DNA of 64,000 bases from Roseimicrobium gellanilyticum (lineage in GTDB: Bacteria; Verrucomicrobiota; Verrucomicrobiia; Verrucomicrobiales; Verrucomicrobiaceae): the NCBI RefSeq assembly GCF_003315205.1, contig NZ_QNRR01000018.1, positions 1 to 64,000 on the forward strand, read 5' to 3'. The first letter of the stretch is position 1, and each line of letters opens with the position of its first letter. The position numbers and the translations under genes are program-made. Shown piece after piece: positions 26,210-35,391 of this stretch. Below the pieces are notes generated by a model. The model searched no databases and was not told the origin of the DNA. It was given only the letters and a program-made list of their open reading frames with translations.

Positions 26210-27958
26210 ATGATGAAGACTTGCTCCATACGATGGACCTCCTTGATGGCCGTATCGCATCTGGCCATGGTCACCACGTTCGCCACGGCGGCGGATCAGA
26301 ATTCGGAACTCTGGGGTGTGGCTGGGGAAAAATGGACACCGACCAGCCGTTTACCGGACTTTTCCCAGGCGGGTTATCGCAGGGGCGAGGAACCCTACCG
26401 CATTCCAAAGGAAACCATCTCCGTGAAGGACCTCGGCGCAAAAGGCGATGGGAAGACTGATGACACCGAAGCATTTAAGAAAGCCATCGCCAGTGGCCCG
26501 GACAAACTGATACTGATCCCGAAGGGAAGGTATGTCCTCTCGGACCAACTGGAGATCCGGCAGCCTCGTGTGGTATTGCGGGGTGACGGCCCGCTGGAAA
26601 CAGTGCTGCTCTTCACGCGTCCGCTCCAGGAGATCAAACCCACGACCGCCGCGACCGGCGATGGGAAGGCGACCTCCGCCTATTCATGGAGCGGCGGTCT
26701 CATCAGCGTGGGAGGCTCACCACCCCACAAAGGAACAAAGCTGCCGGTGACCGCGGAAGCGAAACGTGGCGACCTGAAGCTGACGCTGGCAGCACACAGC
26801 TTCAAGGAGGGCGATGAGGTGTTGCTGACTGCGACGGACACCTCTTCACAATCACTCTTGGCCTATCTGCATCGCGGCCAGGCGACGGATCTCAGCCCGA
26901 GTTTTAAGAAAGTGATCTCCCAGGTCTTCCGGGTCACCAAGGCAGATGCCACGGAACTTACGCTGGACCGGGGCCTGCGGATGGATGTGAAGCTCGAGTG
27001 GGCGCCCACTGTCTGTCTGTTCAGCCCCGATGTCATGGACGTGGGGGTGGAGAATATGGGTTTTGAATTTCCTGCCGAGGCGTACAAGGGCCACTGGGAA
27101 GAGGTGGGATACAATCCCATCGAGTTTTCCCAGTATGTGGCGCACTGCTGGGTCCGGAATATACGGGTGTGGAACGGGGACAATGGCCCATTCATCTCCG
27201 GCTGGTTCTGCACGGTCGATGGCATCCTCTTTGGCGCCGATCGCCGGCGAAACTTCACCGGCGGCATTTCCGGTCACCACGGCGTGACGTTCACCGGATC
27301 GGATAATCTGTGCACCAACTTCATTTTCGAAACCATGATGTTCCATGACGTCACCGTGGACCACGGGGCCACGGGCAATGTCTTCTCCCGGGGACGTGCC
27401 ATGGACTTCAACATGGACCACCACAAGAGCGCACCGTACGAAAATCTCTTCACCGACATCGATGCAGGCGATGGGACGCGGCTCTTCGGCTCCGGAGGTG
27501 CTCCTGGCAGGGGGAACCACACCGCCGCAGGAGCCACCTTCTGGAACATCCGCAGCAAGCAGGGCGCGGACTGGCCGGAACATTTCAAGCTGGACGCCAT
27601 GAATCTGGTGGCAATGAAGATGCGAGGCAGGGACATCAAGACTCCCGAAGGACGGTGGATAGAAACTATCCGTCCGGGTGGCATCACACCACCGGACATC
27701 CATCTCGCGATGCTGCAGAAGCGGCTGGCTGGTCGCACTCCCGTCGCCGCCTCCGCTACTGTGGCATCTCCCGCAGGAGGTGTGCAGTCATGGAAGAGCG
27801 CGGATGGACGGACCATCGAGGCCCAGTTTGCCGGGCTTCAAAACGACCAGGTGACGCTGTTGCGCTCAGGAAAGTCGTTCATTGTTCCACTGGTACGCCT
27901 TGCGCCCGAAAGCCAGGATTTGGCACGCAAGCTGGCAGGCGGCACTGGGAGCCCTTAG
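26210..27958 (+). CDS. Secreted pectate-lyase-fold (GH28-like) protein with SHD1-like tail, copy 2
   Basis: The product is 582 aa from ATG 26210 (26213 is also possible), with a signal peptide (SLMAVSHLAMVTTFATAADQ). It aligns along its full length with the preceding gene: the same NSELWGxxGEKWTPxSRLPDF opening, the same VKDLGAKGDGKTDD start of the beta-helix, and the same SHD1-like tail. Nearly every motif is shared but many positions differ, so this is an older tandem duplication. Lineage differences lie mainly in the turn-forming loops and the signal peptide. The substrate is unknown. The gap between the copies is 187 bases and carries no gene. Confidence 0.8.
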   Translation: MMKTCSIRWTSLMAVSHLAMVTTFATAADQNSELWGVAGEKWTPTSRLPDFSQAGYRRGEEPYRIPKETISVKDLGAKGDGKTDDTEAFKKAIASGPDKLILIPKGRYVLSDQLEIRQPRVVLRGDGPLETVLLFTRPLQEIKPTTAATGDGKATSAYSWSGGLISVGGSPPHKGTKLPVTAEAKRGDLKLTLAAHSFKEGDEVLLTATDTSSQSLLAYLHRGQATDLSPSFKKVISQVFRVTKADATELTLDRGLRMDVKLEWAPTVCLFSPDVMDVGVENMGFEFPAEAYKGHWEEVGYNPIEFSQYVAHCWVRNIRVWNGDNGPFISGWFCTVDGILFGADRRRNFTGGISGHHGVTFTGSDNLCTNFIFETMMFHDVTVDHGATGNVFSRGRAMDFNMDHHKSAPYENLFTDIDAGDGTRLFGSGGAPGRGNHTAAGATFWNIRSKQGADWPEHFKLDAMNLVAMKMRGRDIKTPEGRWIETIRPGGITPPDIHLAMLQKRLAGRTPVAASATVASPAGGVQSWKSADGRTIEAQFAGLQNDQVTLLRSGKSFIVPLVRLAPESQDLARKLAGGTGSP

Positions 27959-28133
27959 ACCCCATGGGAATGTCGACCCGGAAGTTTCAGCGAGATTAAG
28001 AGTTTGTTTGCCTACCTAATTTCTAAAGGACGACTGTGTAGTCGCAACGCGTTGGTTCTGCTAAGAATGTCGGAGCTGGCAAAGAAAAATTCCACCCGAT
28101 CCCACCAAGCTTCCTTTTCTGAGTTGAGGCTTT

Positions 28134-28139
28134 TTGACA
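28134..28139 (+). promoter_or_regulatory. Candidate -35 element before the Ser/Thr kinase gene
   Basis: A consensus TTGACA lies 25-30 bases upstream of the kinase ATG (28164). It is preceded by a long T-rich stretch. No clear -10 at standard spacing is visible because the ATG is so close. If the kinase instead starts at 28176, a -10 could overlap the first ATG. It is given as a lead only. Confidence 0.3.
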
Positions 28140-28163
28140 AGATATCTCGCATGAGCCCTCGGT

Positions 28164-31100
28164 ATGAGCAGTCTCATGAACACGTCCAGATCGGAGAAAT
28201 GCGGGCGTCTTATCACCGCCGCCCTGGACCATGCGCCAGAGGATCGGGAGGCTTTTCTGAGACTCGCGTGTGGCGCAGATGAGGGCCTCTTTGCCGAGGT
28301 AAAGAGCCTGCTGGCAGCGCACGAAGCGGCCTCCGAGAATTTCCTGAAGGGGTCCGCAATGGCAAAACTTCAGCGAAGGCAGGGAGCGGAGGAAACGGTG
28401 AAGCTACAGGATGCCTCCCAGGATGAGTCATCCATCTTTCCCCCAGGTGAGAAACCTGGCGAGCGGATCTGCAACTACAAGCTCCTGCAGCCTATCGGCG
28501 AGGGCGGCTTCGGCACGGTTTGGATGGCGGAGCAGGAGCAGCCGGTAAGGCGGCGCGTGGCGCTCAAAATCATCAAACTGGGAATGGATACCAAGGAAGT
28601 GGTGGCGCGCTTTGATCAAGAGCGTCAGGCCCTGGCCCTGATGGACCATCCGAATATTGCCAAGGTATTCGATGCCGGAGCCACCGAGCTCGGGCGTCCA
28701 TTTTTTGTCATGGAGTTGGTACGCGGGGAACGCATCACGGACTACTGCGACAAGCAGGAACTCTCCATCACGGATCGCATCGGGCTTTTCATCCAGGTCT
28801 GCCACGCAGTGCAGCATGCGCATCAGAAGGGCATCATTCACCGGGATCTGAAACCCTCCAATATTCTTGTGACGGTGAATGATGGTGTGGCGGTGCCGAA
28901 GATCATCGACTTTGGGGTGGCAAAGGCGACCCAGGGGACGCTCACGGAGCGCACGCTTTTCACGAGGTTTGACCAGATGATTGGCACGCCAGTGTACATG
29001 AGCCCTGAACAGGCGGAAATGACCTCGCTCGACGTGGACTCGCGCAGTGACATTTACTCTTTGGGCGTGCTGCTCTATGAACTGCTCACCGGCCACACCC
29101 CGGTGGACTATGCAACCATGGCCCGCGCAGGGGTGGATGAAATCCGCCGGCTCATCTGCGAAGTGGATCCTCCCAGACCCTCCGCAAAGCTACGAACCCT
29201 GAGCGAGAAGGACCTCACCACCACAGCAAAGCGACGGCACGCGGAGCCCGTGAAGCTACCCGGCGTGGTGCGTGGAGATCTGGACTGGATCGTGATGAAG
29301 TGTCTGGAGAAGGATCGCAAGCGTCGCTATGAAACAGCCAACGGGCTGGCGCTGGAACTGCAGCGGCACCTGAATAACGAGGTCATCATCGCCCGACCGC
29401 CCACCACGCGGTACCTGCTGGGCAAGCTCATCAAGCGCAACAAGCTCGCCTTCGCGGCCGGGACGGGCATCGCACTCTCGCTTGTGGTGGGGATTGTGGC
29501 CAGCGTGTGGCAGGCCGTGCGCGCGACGCGAGCTGAGAAGGCCGCCCATGCCGAGGCACAGCGTGCCACCGCCGCGGAGAAGCTGGCGGCCACCCGCCTG
29601 AAGGCGATGACCATCGAGCGGGACGAGAAGGAAACCGCGCGACGCGAAGCCGAGGCGGTTTCCAACTTCATGAACGAGATTTTTCAGCGCAAGGGATCCC
29701 CTCGTGAAGGACGGACCGTCACGGTGGCCGAACTCCTCGACCAGGCCGTGAAGAAGGTGGATACCGATCTCTCCAAGCACCCCGAGCTACAGGCCAAGCT
29801 GCGCCACAATCTCGCAGACAATTTCTACTCGCTGGGCCTCTATCATGAGTCGATCCCGTTGTATGAGAAGGCTCGGGAGTATTGCCTTGCGACCCTTGGG
29901 GCGGAAGACCTGCGAACCCTGGAAGTCTTGATGGATTTGGGCAGGGCTTATATTGACGTCGGCCGCAAGAACGAAGCGCTGAAGATTCGTGAGGAGACAC
30001 TCGCTGCCTGGCGCAAGCGGGAAGGCGAACACCACTCCAGGACCCTGCTGGCGACGAGGGACCTGGCTGAATCCTACTACGCCTGTGGCCGCCGGGATGA
30101 AGCCCTCAAAATCCTCGAGGATGTCACTCCCAAAATTCGTGAGGCTCTCGGTTCGGACCACAGCTATACCCTGTCGTCCCTGGGGGTTCTGGCCATGGTG
30201 TTGCAAACCGCGAACCGGCTGGATGAAGCGGTGAAACTCCGGGAGGAAATTTATCAATCCCGGCTGCGCGTCGGTGGTGCCGAGCATGCAGACACCCTCT
30301 GGGCCATGAACATGCTCGCGGGGGTATATATGCTGACTCATCGCGAGCATGAAGCCTTGGGCTTGTATGAAAAGTGTGTGACATCGTTTCGCAAGAGTTA
30401 CACCCCGCAACATCCCTGGACTCTGAATGCGATCACCGCCCTGGCGAAATGTTATGGATCCCTTGGGCGACATGAAGAAGCCGCCAAGCAACTCGAAGCA
30501 TCCGTTCCAGATTCGCGAAAGGTGCTGGGCAACCGTCATCTGGACACCTCGCGCGCGATCTCTGCACTTGCTGAGTCCTTCATCAAGACCGGTCGTTACG
30601 GGGATGCTTTCGACTTGCTCAATGAGCTCGAATTCGAAGGATCCGGATTCACCTTTTATGCCATGAAGCTGCGGGCCATGATAGCATGGTCCGCCAGTGG
30701 ATCCGATCGCGCCAAGTTCCACCAGCGTCTGCTTCAATGGGTCGCCGATACCAAGAGTGGCTACAATGCCGAGCGCGCCGCCAGGTTGATTTGCCTCTAC
30801 CCGATTGACGACCTTTCCATGCGGGAAGAGATCCTCGCCCAGGCCCGGAATGCAGTCAATCCCCGGGAAAACAACAAGGGGCACTGGCCCCGATATCAAA
30901 TGACCCTCGGCATGGCTGAGTACCGCAGCGGAAACTACCCTGCTGCCGAAGCAGCCCTGACAGCGGCGGTAGAGACTGCATCCGACGTTCTCAACGGCCA
31001 GGGGTCAAGTGTTGCGATGGGCGCCTCTTACTACCGGGTGATGTGCCTCTTCCAACAGGACAGGCAGCCTGAAGCCCATGAACTCTTCACCACCACCGAG

Positions 31101-31244
31101 GCGAAAATGAAACCACTTCCCCCTGAAGGCAAAATTTCGTTGCTCGACGTCGACATCCACTACGACGATATCGTCCTCTGGCTCGCCTACAAAGAAGCAC
31201 GCGCCATGCTCCAAACAACGGCAACACCCACGAAAGCACCATGA
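28164..31244 (+). CDS. Transmembrane Ser/Thr protein kinase with C-terminal TPR repeats
   Basis: The product is 1026 aa (a second ATG at 28176 is possible). A roughly 100-residue N-terminal region precedes the kinase domain (about 105-400). The P-loop is GEGGFGTVWMAE, the ATP-binding Lys lies in VALKIIKLGMD, and the catalytic loop is HRDLKPSN. The metal motif is DFGVAK and the activation/P+1 segment is GTPVYMSPEQAE. One membrane helix (LAFAAGTGIALSLVVGIVASV, about 430-450) is followed by a coiled coil and many TPR-type repeats (about 500-1000), for example ESIPLYEKAREYCLATLGAED. This is the PknB-like membrane kinase plus TPR layout common in Planctomycetes and Verrucomicrobia. The ECF sigma factor gene directly downstream is the likely partner. 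Confidence 0.94.
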   Translation: MSSLMNTSRSEKCGRLITAALDHAPEDREAFLRLACGADEGLFAEVKSLLAAHEAASENFLKGSAMAKLQRRQGAEETVKLQDASQDESSIFPPGEKPGERICNYKLLQPIGEGGFGTVWMAEQEQPVRRRVALKIIKLGMDTKEVVARFDQERQALALMDHPNIAKVFDAGATELGRPFFVMELVRGERITDYCDKQELSITDRIGLFIQVCHAVQHAHQKGIIHRDLKPSNILVTVNDGVAVPKIIDFGVAKATQGTLTERTLFTRFDQMIGTPVYMSPEQAEMTSLDVDSRSDIYSLGVLLYELLTGHTPVDYATMARAGVDEIRRLICEVDPPRPSAKLRTLSEKDLTTTAKRRHAEPVKLPGVVRGDLDWIVMKCLEKDRKRRYETANGLALELQRHLNNEVIIARPPTTRYLLGKLIKRNKLAFAAGTGIALSLVVGIVASVWQAVRATRAEKAAHAEAQRATAAEKLAATRLKAMTIERDEKETARREAEAVSNFMNEIFQRKGSPREGRTVTVAELLDQAVKKVDTDLSKHPELQAKLRHNLADNFYSLGLYHESIPLYEKAREYCLATLGAEDLRTLEVLMDLGRAYIDVGRKNEALKIREETLAAWRKREGEHHSRTLLATRDLAESYYACGRRDEALKILEDVTPKIREALGSDHSYTLSSLGVLAMVLQTANRLDEAVKLREEIYQSRLRVGGAEHADTLWAMNMLAGVYMLTHREHEALGLYEKCVTSFRKSYTPQHPWTLNAITALAKCYGSLGRHEEAAKQLEASVPDSRKVLGNRHLDTSRAISALAESFIKTGRYGDAFDLLNELEFEGSGFTFYAMKLRAMIAWSASGSDRAKFHQRLLQWVADTKSGYNAERAARLICLYPIDDLSMREEILAQARNAVNPRENNKGHWPRYQMTLGMAEYRSGNYPAAEAALTAAVETASDVLNGQGSSVAMGASYYRVMCLFQQDRQPEAHELFTTTEAKMKPLPPEGKISLLDVDIHYDDIVLWLAYKEARAMLQTTATPTKAP

Positions 31245-31338
31245 CCAACGCGTGCCCCACCATGGCTCATCGTCGCACCGGAACGCGCCTGTCATGCGAC
31301 AGCCGATCGCGGAACCATCAAAGCTAGCCCCACAAGGC

Positions 31339-31890
31339 ATGCCCGAGATCACCTTGTTGCTGGAATCGATGAAGCGTGGCGAACCCCACGCGGCGGACGC
31401 GCTGATGCAGGAGGTCTACGAGGAGTTGCGGCGGCTGGCACGCGCCAAGCTGGCACGCGAATCATCCGAGCACACACTGCAATCGACCGCACTGGTGCAC
31501 GAGGCGTGGATGCGATTGGGTGATGCGTCCTTTGAGAATCGGGCCCACTTTTTCAGCGCCGCGGCAGAGGCGATGCGACGGATCCTCATCGACCGCGCGC
31601 GGCGCAGAATCTCCGCAAAGCACCATCCTGCAGCCGGACATGTGCCGGTGGACGACCTGGATATCGAGGCGCCTGGACTCGCGGAGGAAGAGGAGCTCCT
31701 TGCCGTTCACGAGGCACTCGATGCCCTTTCCCAGCACGATGCACGCGTCGCAGAACTGGTGAAGCTGCGCTATTTCGTCGGACTTACCATCGACGACACT
31801 GCGGATGTCCTCGGCATCTCCCCCGCAAGCGTGAAACGTGAATGGACCTACGCCCGGGCCTGGTTGTTCCGGAACATGTCGGCGCAGTGA
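31339..31890 (+). CDS. ECF sigma factor, TIGR02999-like
   Basis: The product is 183 aa from ATG 31339, which matches the usual family start and length; the frame runs further back to 31252 with ATG 31294 as an alternative. Region 2 is visible in ADALMQEVYEELRRLARAKLARE and STALVHEAWMRLGDASFENRAHFFSAAAEAMRRILIDRARR. Region 4 is in ELVKLRYFVGLTIDDTADVLGISPASVKREWTYARAWLFR. These resemble the TIGR02999/ECF01-Gob type of PVC bacteria, which lack a classical anti-sigma partner and often sit beside a Ser/Thr kinase, as here. The kinase gene ends about 95 bases upstream. Phosphorylation control is inference. Confidence 0.9.
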   Translation: MPEITLLLESMKRGEPHAADALMQEVYEELRRLARAKLARESSEHTLQSTALVHEAWMRLGDASFENRAHFFSAAAEAMRRILIDRARRRISAKHHPAAGHVPVDDLDIEAPGLAEEEELLAVHEALDALSQHDARVAELVKLRYFVGLTIDDTADVLGISPASVKREWTYARAWLFRNMSAQ

Positions 31891-32003
31891 CAACCCCTGG
31901 AGCCAACAGCGTCTCATGCCTCCGTGGCACCTATTGAGAAAATCAATGAAGCCTTGTCCATTATGTATTGGGCACGATCTTAATTCCCGGTACGGTGCCC
32001 ACC

Positions 32004-32975
32004 ATGGCAAATGCGCGCGATGAGATACTTGAATGGGCCCAACAGGGGCACATCCCACCGGAGCATATGCGCAGCGCCTTGGAGAAGTCAGGCGCCCTGC
32101 CAGATGAATCACAGTGGAGGACCTTTTTCGACAAGGTGCTCCTCTCCATGGGCGCCGTCCTCTTGGGCGCGGGAGTCATCTTCTTCTTTGCATACAACTG
32201 GCAGGATCTGGGGCGTTTTGCCAAGTTCGCTCTTGTGCAGGCCCCCATCCTCGCGGGGCTCGCCGTAGTGTGGAAGCTGGGAATAGATGGTGCCCCAGGG
32301 AAAGCAGCGTTGATCACCATCACGCTGCTGGTGGGGGCCTTGCTCGCCTTGGTGGGACAGACCTACCAGACTGGCGCAGATACCTTTGAACTTTTCGCGG
32401 TATGGGCATTGGCCATCCTGCCATGGACGCTGGCAGCGCGATTCCCGGCCCTCTGGCTCATCTGGCTGGCGCTGGTGAATGTGGCCATCGGCCTGTACTT
32501 CAACACCACAGGGCGCATGCTTGGCATGGCGTTCCGGCCTGACAAACTGATGTGGGTGCTCTTCGGCTTCAATACGATCGCGCTGGCCGTTTGGGAAGGA
32601 CTCGCCGCGGCAGGCGTCACCTGGCTGCGCGAGCGCTGGGCCATGCGCGTGATGGCCGTCGCCAGTGGCTATCTGGCCACATCGCTTGCCATGCATGACA
32701 TCCTCGATTCGCCCCGGGGCTTCCCTGGAGGGTTGATCGCATGGTTTGCCTGGATGGTAGTCTCCTTCTGCGTATACCGCTATGTGGTGAAGGACCTCTT
32801 CGTACTCGCCGGAGGCCTCCTGTCGCTCATTCTGGTAGTGGTGACGGCCATCCTCAAGGAGACCCGCTTCGACTCCGCAGCCGTGTTCCTTGTCATTGGT
32901 CTGATCGTGATCGGAATATCGGCGGCCGGGGGATGGTGGCTGAAACAAGTGGCCAGTGAGGAGGAAAGCGCATGA
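32004..32975 (+). CDS. DUF2157 membrane protein
   Basis: The product is 323 aa from ATG 32004 (an upstream extension to 31968 lacks conservation signals). It has a helical N-terminal cytoplasmic segment followed by about nine to ten membrane helices, beginning KVLLSMGAVLLGAGVIFFFAYNW, which is the DUF2157 signature. A short basic/acidic tail ends with EEESA. It overlaps the next gene by 4 bases (ATGA). DUF2157, DUF4401 and GDYXXLXY genes often occur together as an uncharacterised three-gene module, and the same order is seen here. No transport or enzymatic function is established. Confidence 0.9.
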   Translation: MANARDEILEWAQQGHIPPEHMRSALEKSGALPDESQWRTFFDKVLLSMGAVLLGAGVIFFFAYNWQDLGRFAKFALVQAPILAGLAVVWKLGIDGAPGKAALITITLLVGALLALVGQTYQTGADTFELFAVWALAILPWTLAARFPALWLIWLALVNVAIGLYFNTTGRMLGMAFRPDKLMWVLFGFNTIALAVWEGLAAAGVTWLRERWAMRVMAVASGYLATSLAMHDILDSPRGFPGGLIAWFAWMVVSFCVYRYVVKDLFVLAGGLLSLILVVVTAILKETRFDSAAVFLVIGLIVIGISAAGGWWLKQVASEEESA

Positions 32976-34063
32976 AAACCATGACCAAAAACGAACTCTG
33001 GTCCCAGCTCCAGCATAGCGCCCTTGTCCAGGGAGCCATGCCTGAGCAGCATGAAAAGCACAGCCCATGGTTTGTGCGAGCGATGCTGGGTGTCGCGGGA
33101 TGGATTGGAGCCTTGTTCCTTGTTGGTTTCGTCGTGACAGGGATGGCAATGGGCATCAAGGAAGTCGGAGTGTATTGGTTTATCGGACTCCTTGCGTGTG
33201 GCGGTGCAGCGGTCCTTTTTCACCTGAACCGGCGTGGAGACTTCGTGTCTCAGTTTGGCCTGGCTGTCGCCATCGCGGGTCAGATTCTGATGGTGGCTGG
33301 CATGTCGCAGTGGTGGGAGGATTCGTCGTTCACTGCCGCGCTGTCCGTCGTCTTCGTTCAGCAGTCGTTGTTGTTCTTTTTTCTGCCGAACTACCTGCAT
33401 CGCGTATGGGCGGCTGGAACCGCCACGCTGGCCTTGGCCTTCGTCATGGGCAGGGCGGATCTGTATGCTCTTGTGTTGCCGCTGCTCACCGCCGCGCTGG
33501 CGGTGGCATGGCTTCACGAGTTCGAACGCCCCAGACAGGGGGACATGATTCGAGCCTGTGGCTACGGCATCACATGCACAGCATTGCTCATGAGCTACAT
33601 GAACCCGGGTGACTGGCTTGACTGGCGCACTCACTCCAGCGTGCCCACGGACCTGGCGATCCTGCAGGTACGCAGGTACATGGGCCAGGGTCTCATCATC
33701 ATGGTGATCATTGGTGCTGCGATATTGCTGCTCCGACGCGAGATGGTCGCACTCACCTCAGGCAAGGGGAAGGCAGCGCTCGCACTCGCGATCGTCCTGG
33801 CACTCGCCTCCACCCAAGCGCCAGGCCTTGCTCCTGCTTCGCTGATGCTTCTGTTGGGTTTCGCCAATGGCAATCGCGTCCTCACGGGCCTCGGAGTCGT
33901 GGCACTGCTCTCGTATCTCTCGTACTATTACTATGCACTCCATGCCACGCTGCTGGAGAAGTCCGTGCTCATGATGCTCACCGGCATTGCCTTGCTCAGC
34001 CTGCGGTTTGTCTCGCTTCGCTGGTGGCCGACACTCAAGAAGGAGGAACCAACCCATGCGTAA
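32972..34063 (+). CDS. DUF4401 membrane protein
   Basis: The product is 363 aa. Its ATG overlaps the DUF2157 stop. About ten hydrophobic segments are visible, starting MLGVAGWIGALFLVGFVVTGMAMG. A cytoplasmic N-terminal segment (NELWSQLQHSALV) fits DUF4401. The last 8 bases overlap the GDYXXLXY gene, so all three genes are translationally coupled. Function is unknown; the module is thought to form a membrane complex, which is inference. Confidence 0.88.
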   Translation: MKTMTKNELWSQLQHSALVQGAMPEQHEKHSPWFVRAMLGVAGWIGALFLVGFVVTGMAMGIKEVGVYWFIGLLACGGAAVLFHLNRRGDFVSQFGLAVAIAGQILMVAGMSQWWEDSSFTAALSVVFVQQSLLFFFLPNYLHRVWAAGTATLALAFVMGRADLYALVLPLLTAALAVAWLHEFERPRQGDMIRACGYGITCTALLMSYMNPGDWLDWRTHSSVPTDLAILQVRRYMGQGLIIMVIIGAAILLLRREMVALTSGKGKAALALAIVLALASTQAPGLAPASLMLLLGFANGNRVLTGLGVVALLSYLSYYYYALHATLLEKSVLMMLTGIALLSLRFVSLRWWPTLKKEEPTHA

Positions 34064-34565
34064 GTGGATCATCATCCTGACCGGCGTTGCGACGCTGGCC
34101 CTCGTGAACTGGACCATCACCCAGAGAGAAAATCAGATCACGAATGGCAAAGTCGCGCGCCTGGAGCTCGCTCCTGTGGATCCCCGTTCCCTCATGCAGG
34201 GTGACTACATGGCCCTGCGTTTCCAGCTTTCCAATGAAGTGCAGAGAGCGATAACGGAAAAAAAGGAAGATGCGCAGGATGGCCACCTCGTGGCGAAGCC
34301 CGATGCCAACGGCATCACCCGGTATGTCCGACTTCACGCAGGCGAATCGCTTGCCCCGGACGAGTTCCTCCTGCGCTATCGCGTGCGGGATCACCAGGTG
34401 AAGTTCGCAACCAACGCATGGTTCTTCCAGGAGGGTCACGCAAAGATCTATGAGGGCGCACGCTATGGGGAGTTCCGCGTCTCTCCTGCTGGCGAGATGC
34501 TGCTGGTAGCCATGCTTGGCAAGGATCGGGAAAAGCTCGGGCCGGCACTCCCCTCGACCCCATAA
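34056..34565 (+). CDS. GDYXXLXY-domain protein
   Basis: The product is 169 aa from ATG 34056. An N-terminal membrane anchor (KWIIILTGVATLALVNWTI) precedes a periplasmic domain with the motif GDYMALRF, the GDYXXLXY core, after SLMQGDY. The following segment RYVRLHAGESLAPDEFLLRYR fits the family. It completes the DUF2157-DUF4401-GDYXXLXY module. Length and motif match; the role is unknown. Confidence 0.9.
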   Translation: MRKWIIILTGVATLALVNWTITQRENQITNGKVARLELAPVDPRSLMQGDYMALRFQLSNEVQRAITEKKEDAQDGHLVAKPDANGITRYVRLHAGESLAPDEFLLRYRVRDHQVKFATNAWFFQEGHAKIYEGARYGEFRVSPAGEMLLVAMLGKDREKLGPALPSTP

Positions 34566-34601
34566 TTGAGGTCTTCGACCTTGCCTCCACAACTGGTGAT
34601 A

Positions 34602-35159
34602 TCACCCACCCGTAGCTTGAAAATAAGCCCTCTCCAGCCATTTCCTGCGGGTTGGACTTTCCACCGGTGAGCAGAAGTTCTCCGGGCTCTCTCTCAGGAA
34701 ATCGACCACCTCCGTGCAGCCTCGCAGAATCTCTGCGCGGTACTGCTCACGATCGAACAGGAAGAGCTTTCTCCCCTTCGCGTAGTAGGCCTTCCAAAGG
34801 GTGCATGCACCTTCATGCACCACACGCACACCGCGATAGATGCGGTTGCAACCCGCATGGCCGCATGCGCAGGTGAAGATATGGAAGTCACCACTGAGGC
34901 GCGTGGAGTCGAGCAGGTTCACTGTGCATATGGCCGAGCCGTATGGTGTCCCACCATCCACCTTCAGCGTGAGCCACCGCTCGTTCGGATTCTCCACCCG
35001 CAGTTCCAACTTGAGGGTGGACACCTTGCCGCCCAGCAACCTGACATAGTCCTGGAATGTGCGGGGAGCCAGTAGCGCGGCGTCACGCTCAACATTACGA
35101 GAGAGCATGTGCTCCATGGTTTCGGCAGGGAGAGGAGCGTTGGATTGCTGGATGCTCAT
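34602..35159 (-). CDS. Hypothetical protein with CxCxHxxC cluster
   Basis: The product is 185 aa from ATG 35159, chosen because GGAG lies about 8 bases upstream and the longer frame (to 35546) runs antisense through the tRNA gene. The middle segment FTCACGHAGCNRIYRGVRVVHEG has a CxCxHxxC arrangement that could bind metal. The C-terminal half is aromatic and basic (TLWKAYYAKGRKLFLFDREQYRAEIL). No family is recognised. The tRNA-Tyr gene lies about 145 bases upstream on the same strand. Confidence 0.6.
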   Translation of the reverse strand: MSIQQSNAPLPAETMEHMLSRNVERDAALLAPRTFQDYVRLLGGKVSTLKLELRVENPNERWLTLKVDGGTPYGSAICTVNLLDSTRLSGDFHIFTCACGHAGCNRIYRGVRVVHEGACTLWKAYYAKGRKLFLFDREQYRAEILRGCTEVVDFLRESPENFCSPVESPTRRKWLERAYFQATGG

Positions 35160-35305
35160 GGAAAGGCTCCGGACGACGACCATCCCGTGAAGGGTGGGCT
35201 CAGGCCATGGAACTGCCAGGGCGATGGTGCTTTCGTGCTGACTCAGCAACCCGCTCCAGTGTATGCGGGCGCTCCCACCAGGGGGGAGTGCTGTCATGAA
35301 AGAAA

Positions 35306-35391
35306 TGGTGGGCAGGGGTGGGTTCGAACCACCGTAGGCGTAAGCCAGCGGATTTACAGTCCGCCCCGTTTGACCGCTCCGGCACCTACCC
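35306..35391 (-). tRNA. tRNA-Tyr (anticodon GTA), CCA encoded
   Basis: On the minus strand the acceptor arm GGGTAGG pairs with CCTGCCC (one G-T pair), followed by discriminator A and an encoded CCA. A D-arm with GCGGTCAAA, an anticodon stem CGGAC/ATCCG enclosing the GTA anticodon (plus-strand TAC at 35355-35357), and a long variable arm are seen. The T-arm GGTGGTTCGAACCCACC completes it. An 86-nt class II length and a GTA anticodon identify tyrosine. It seems monocistronic. Confidence 0.97.
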
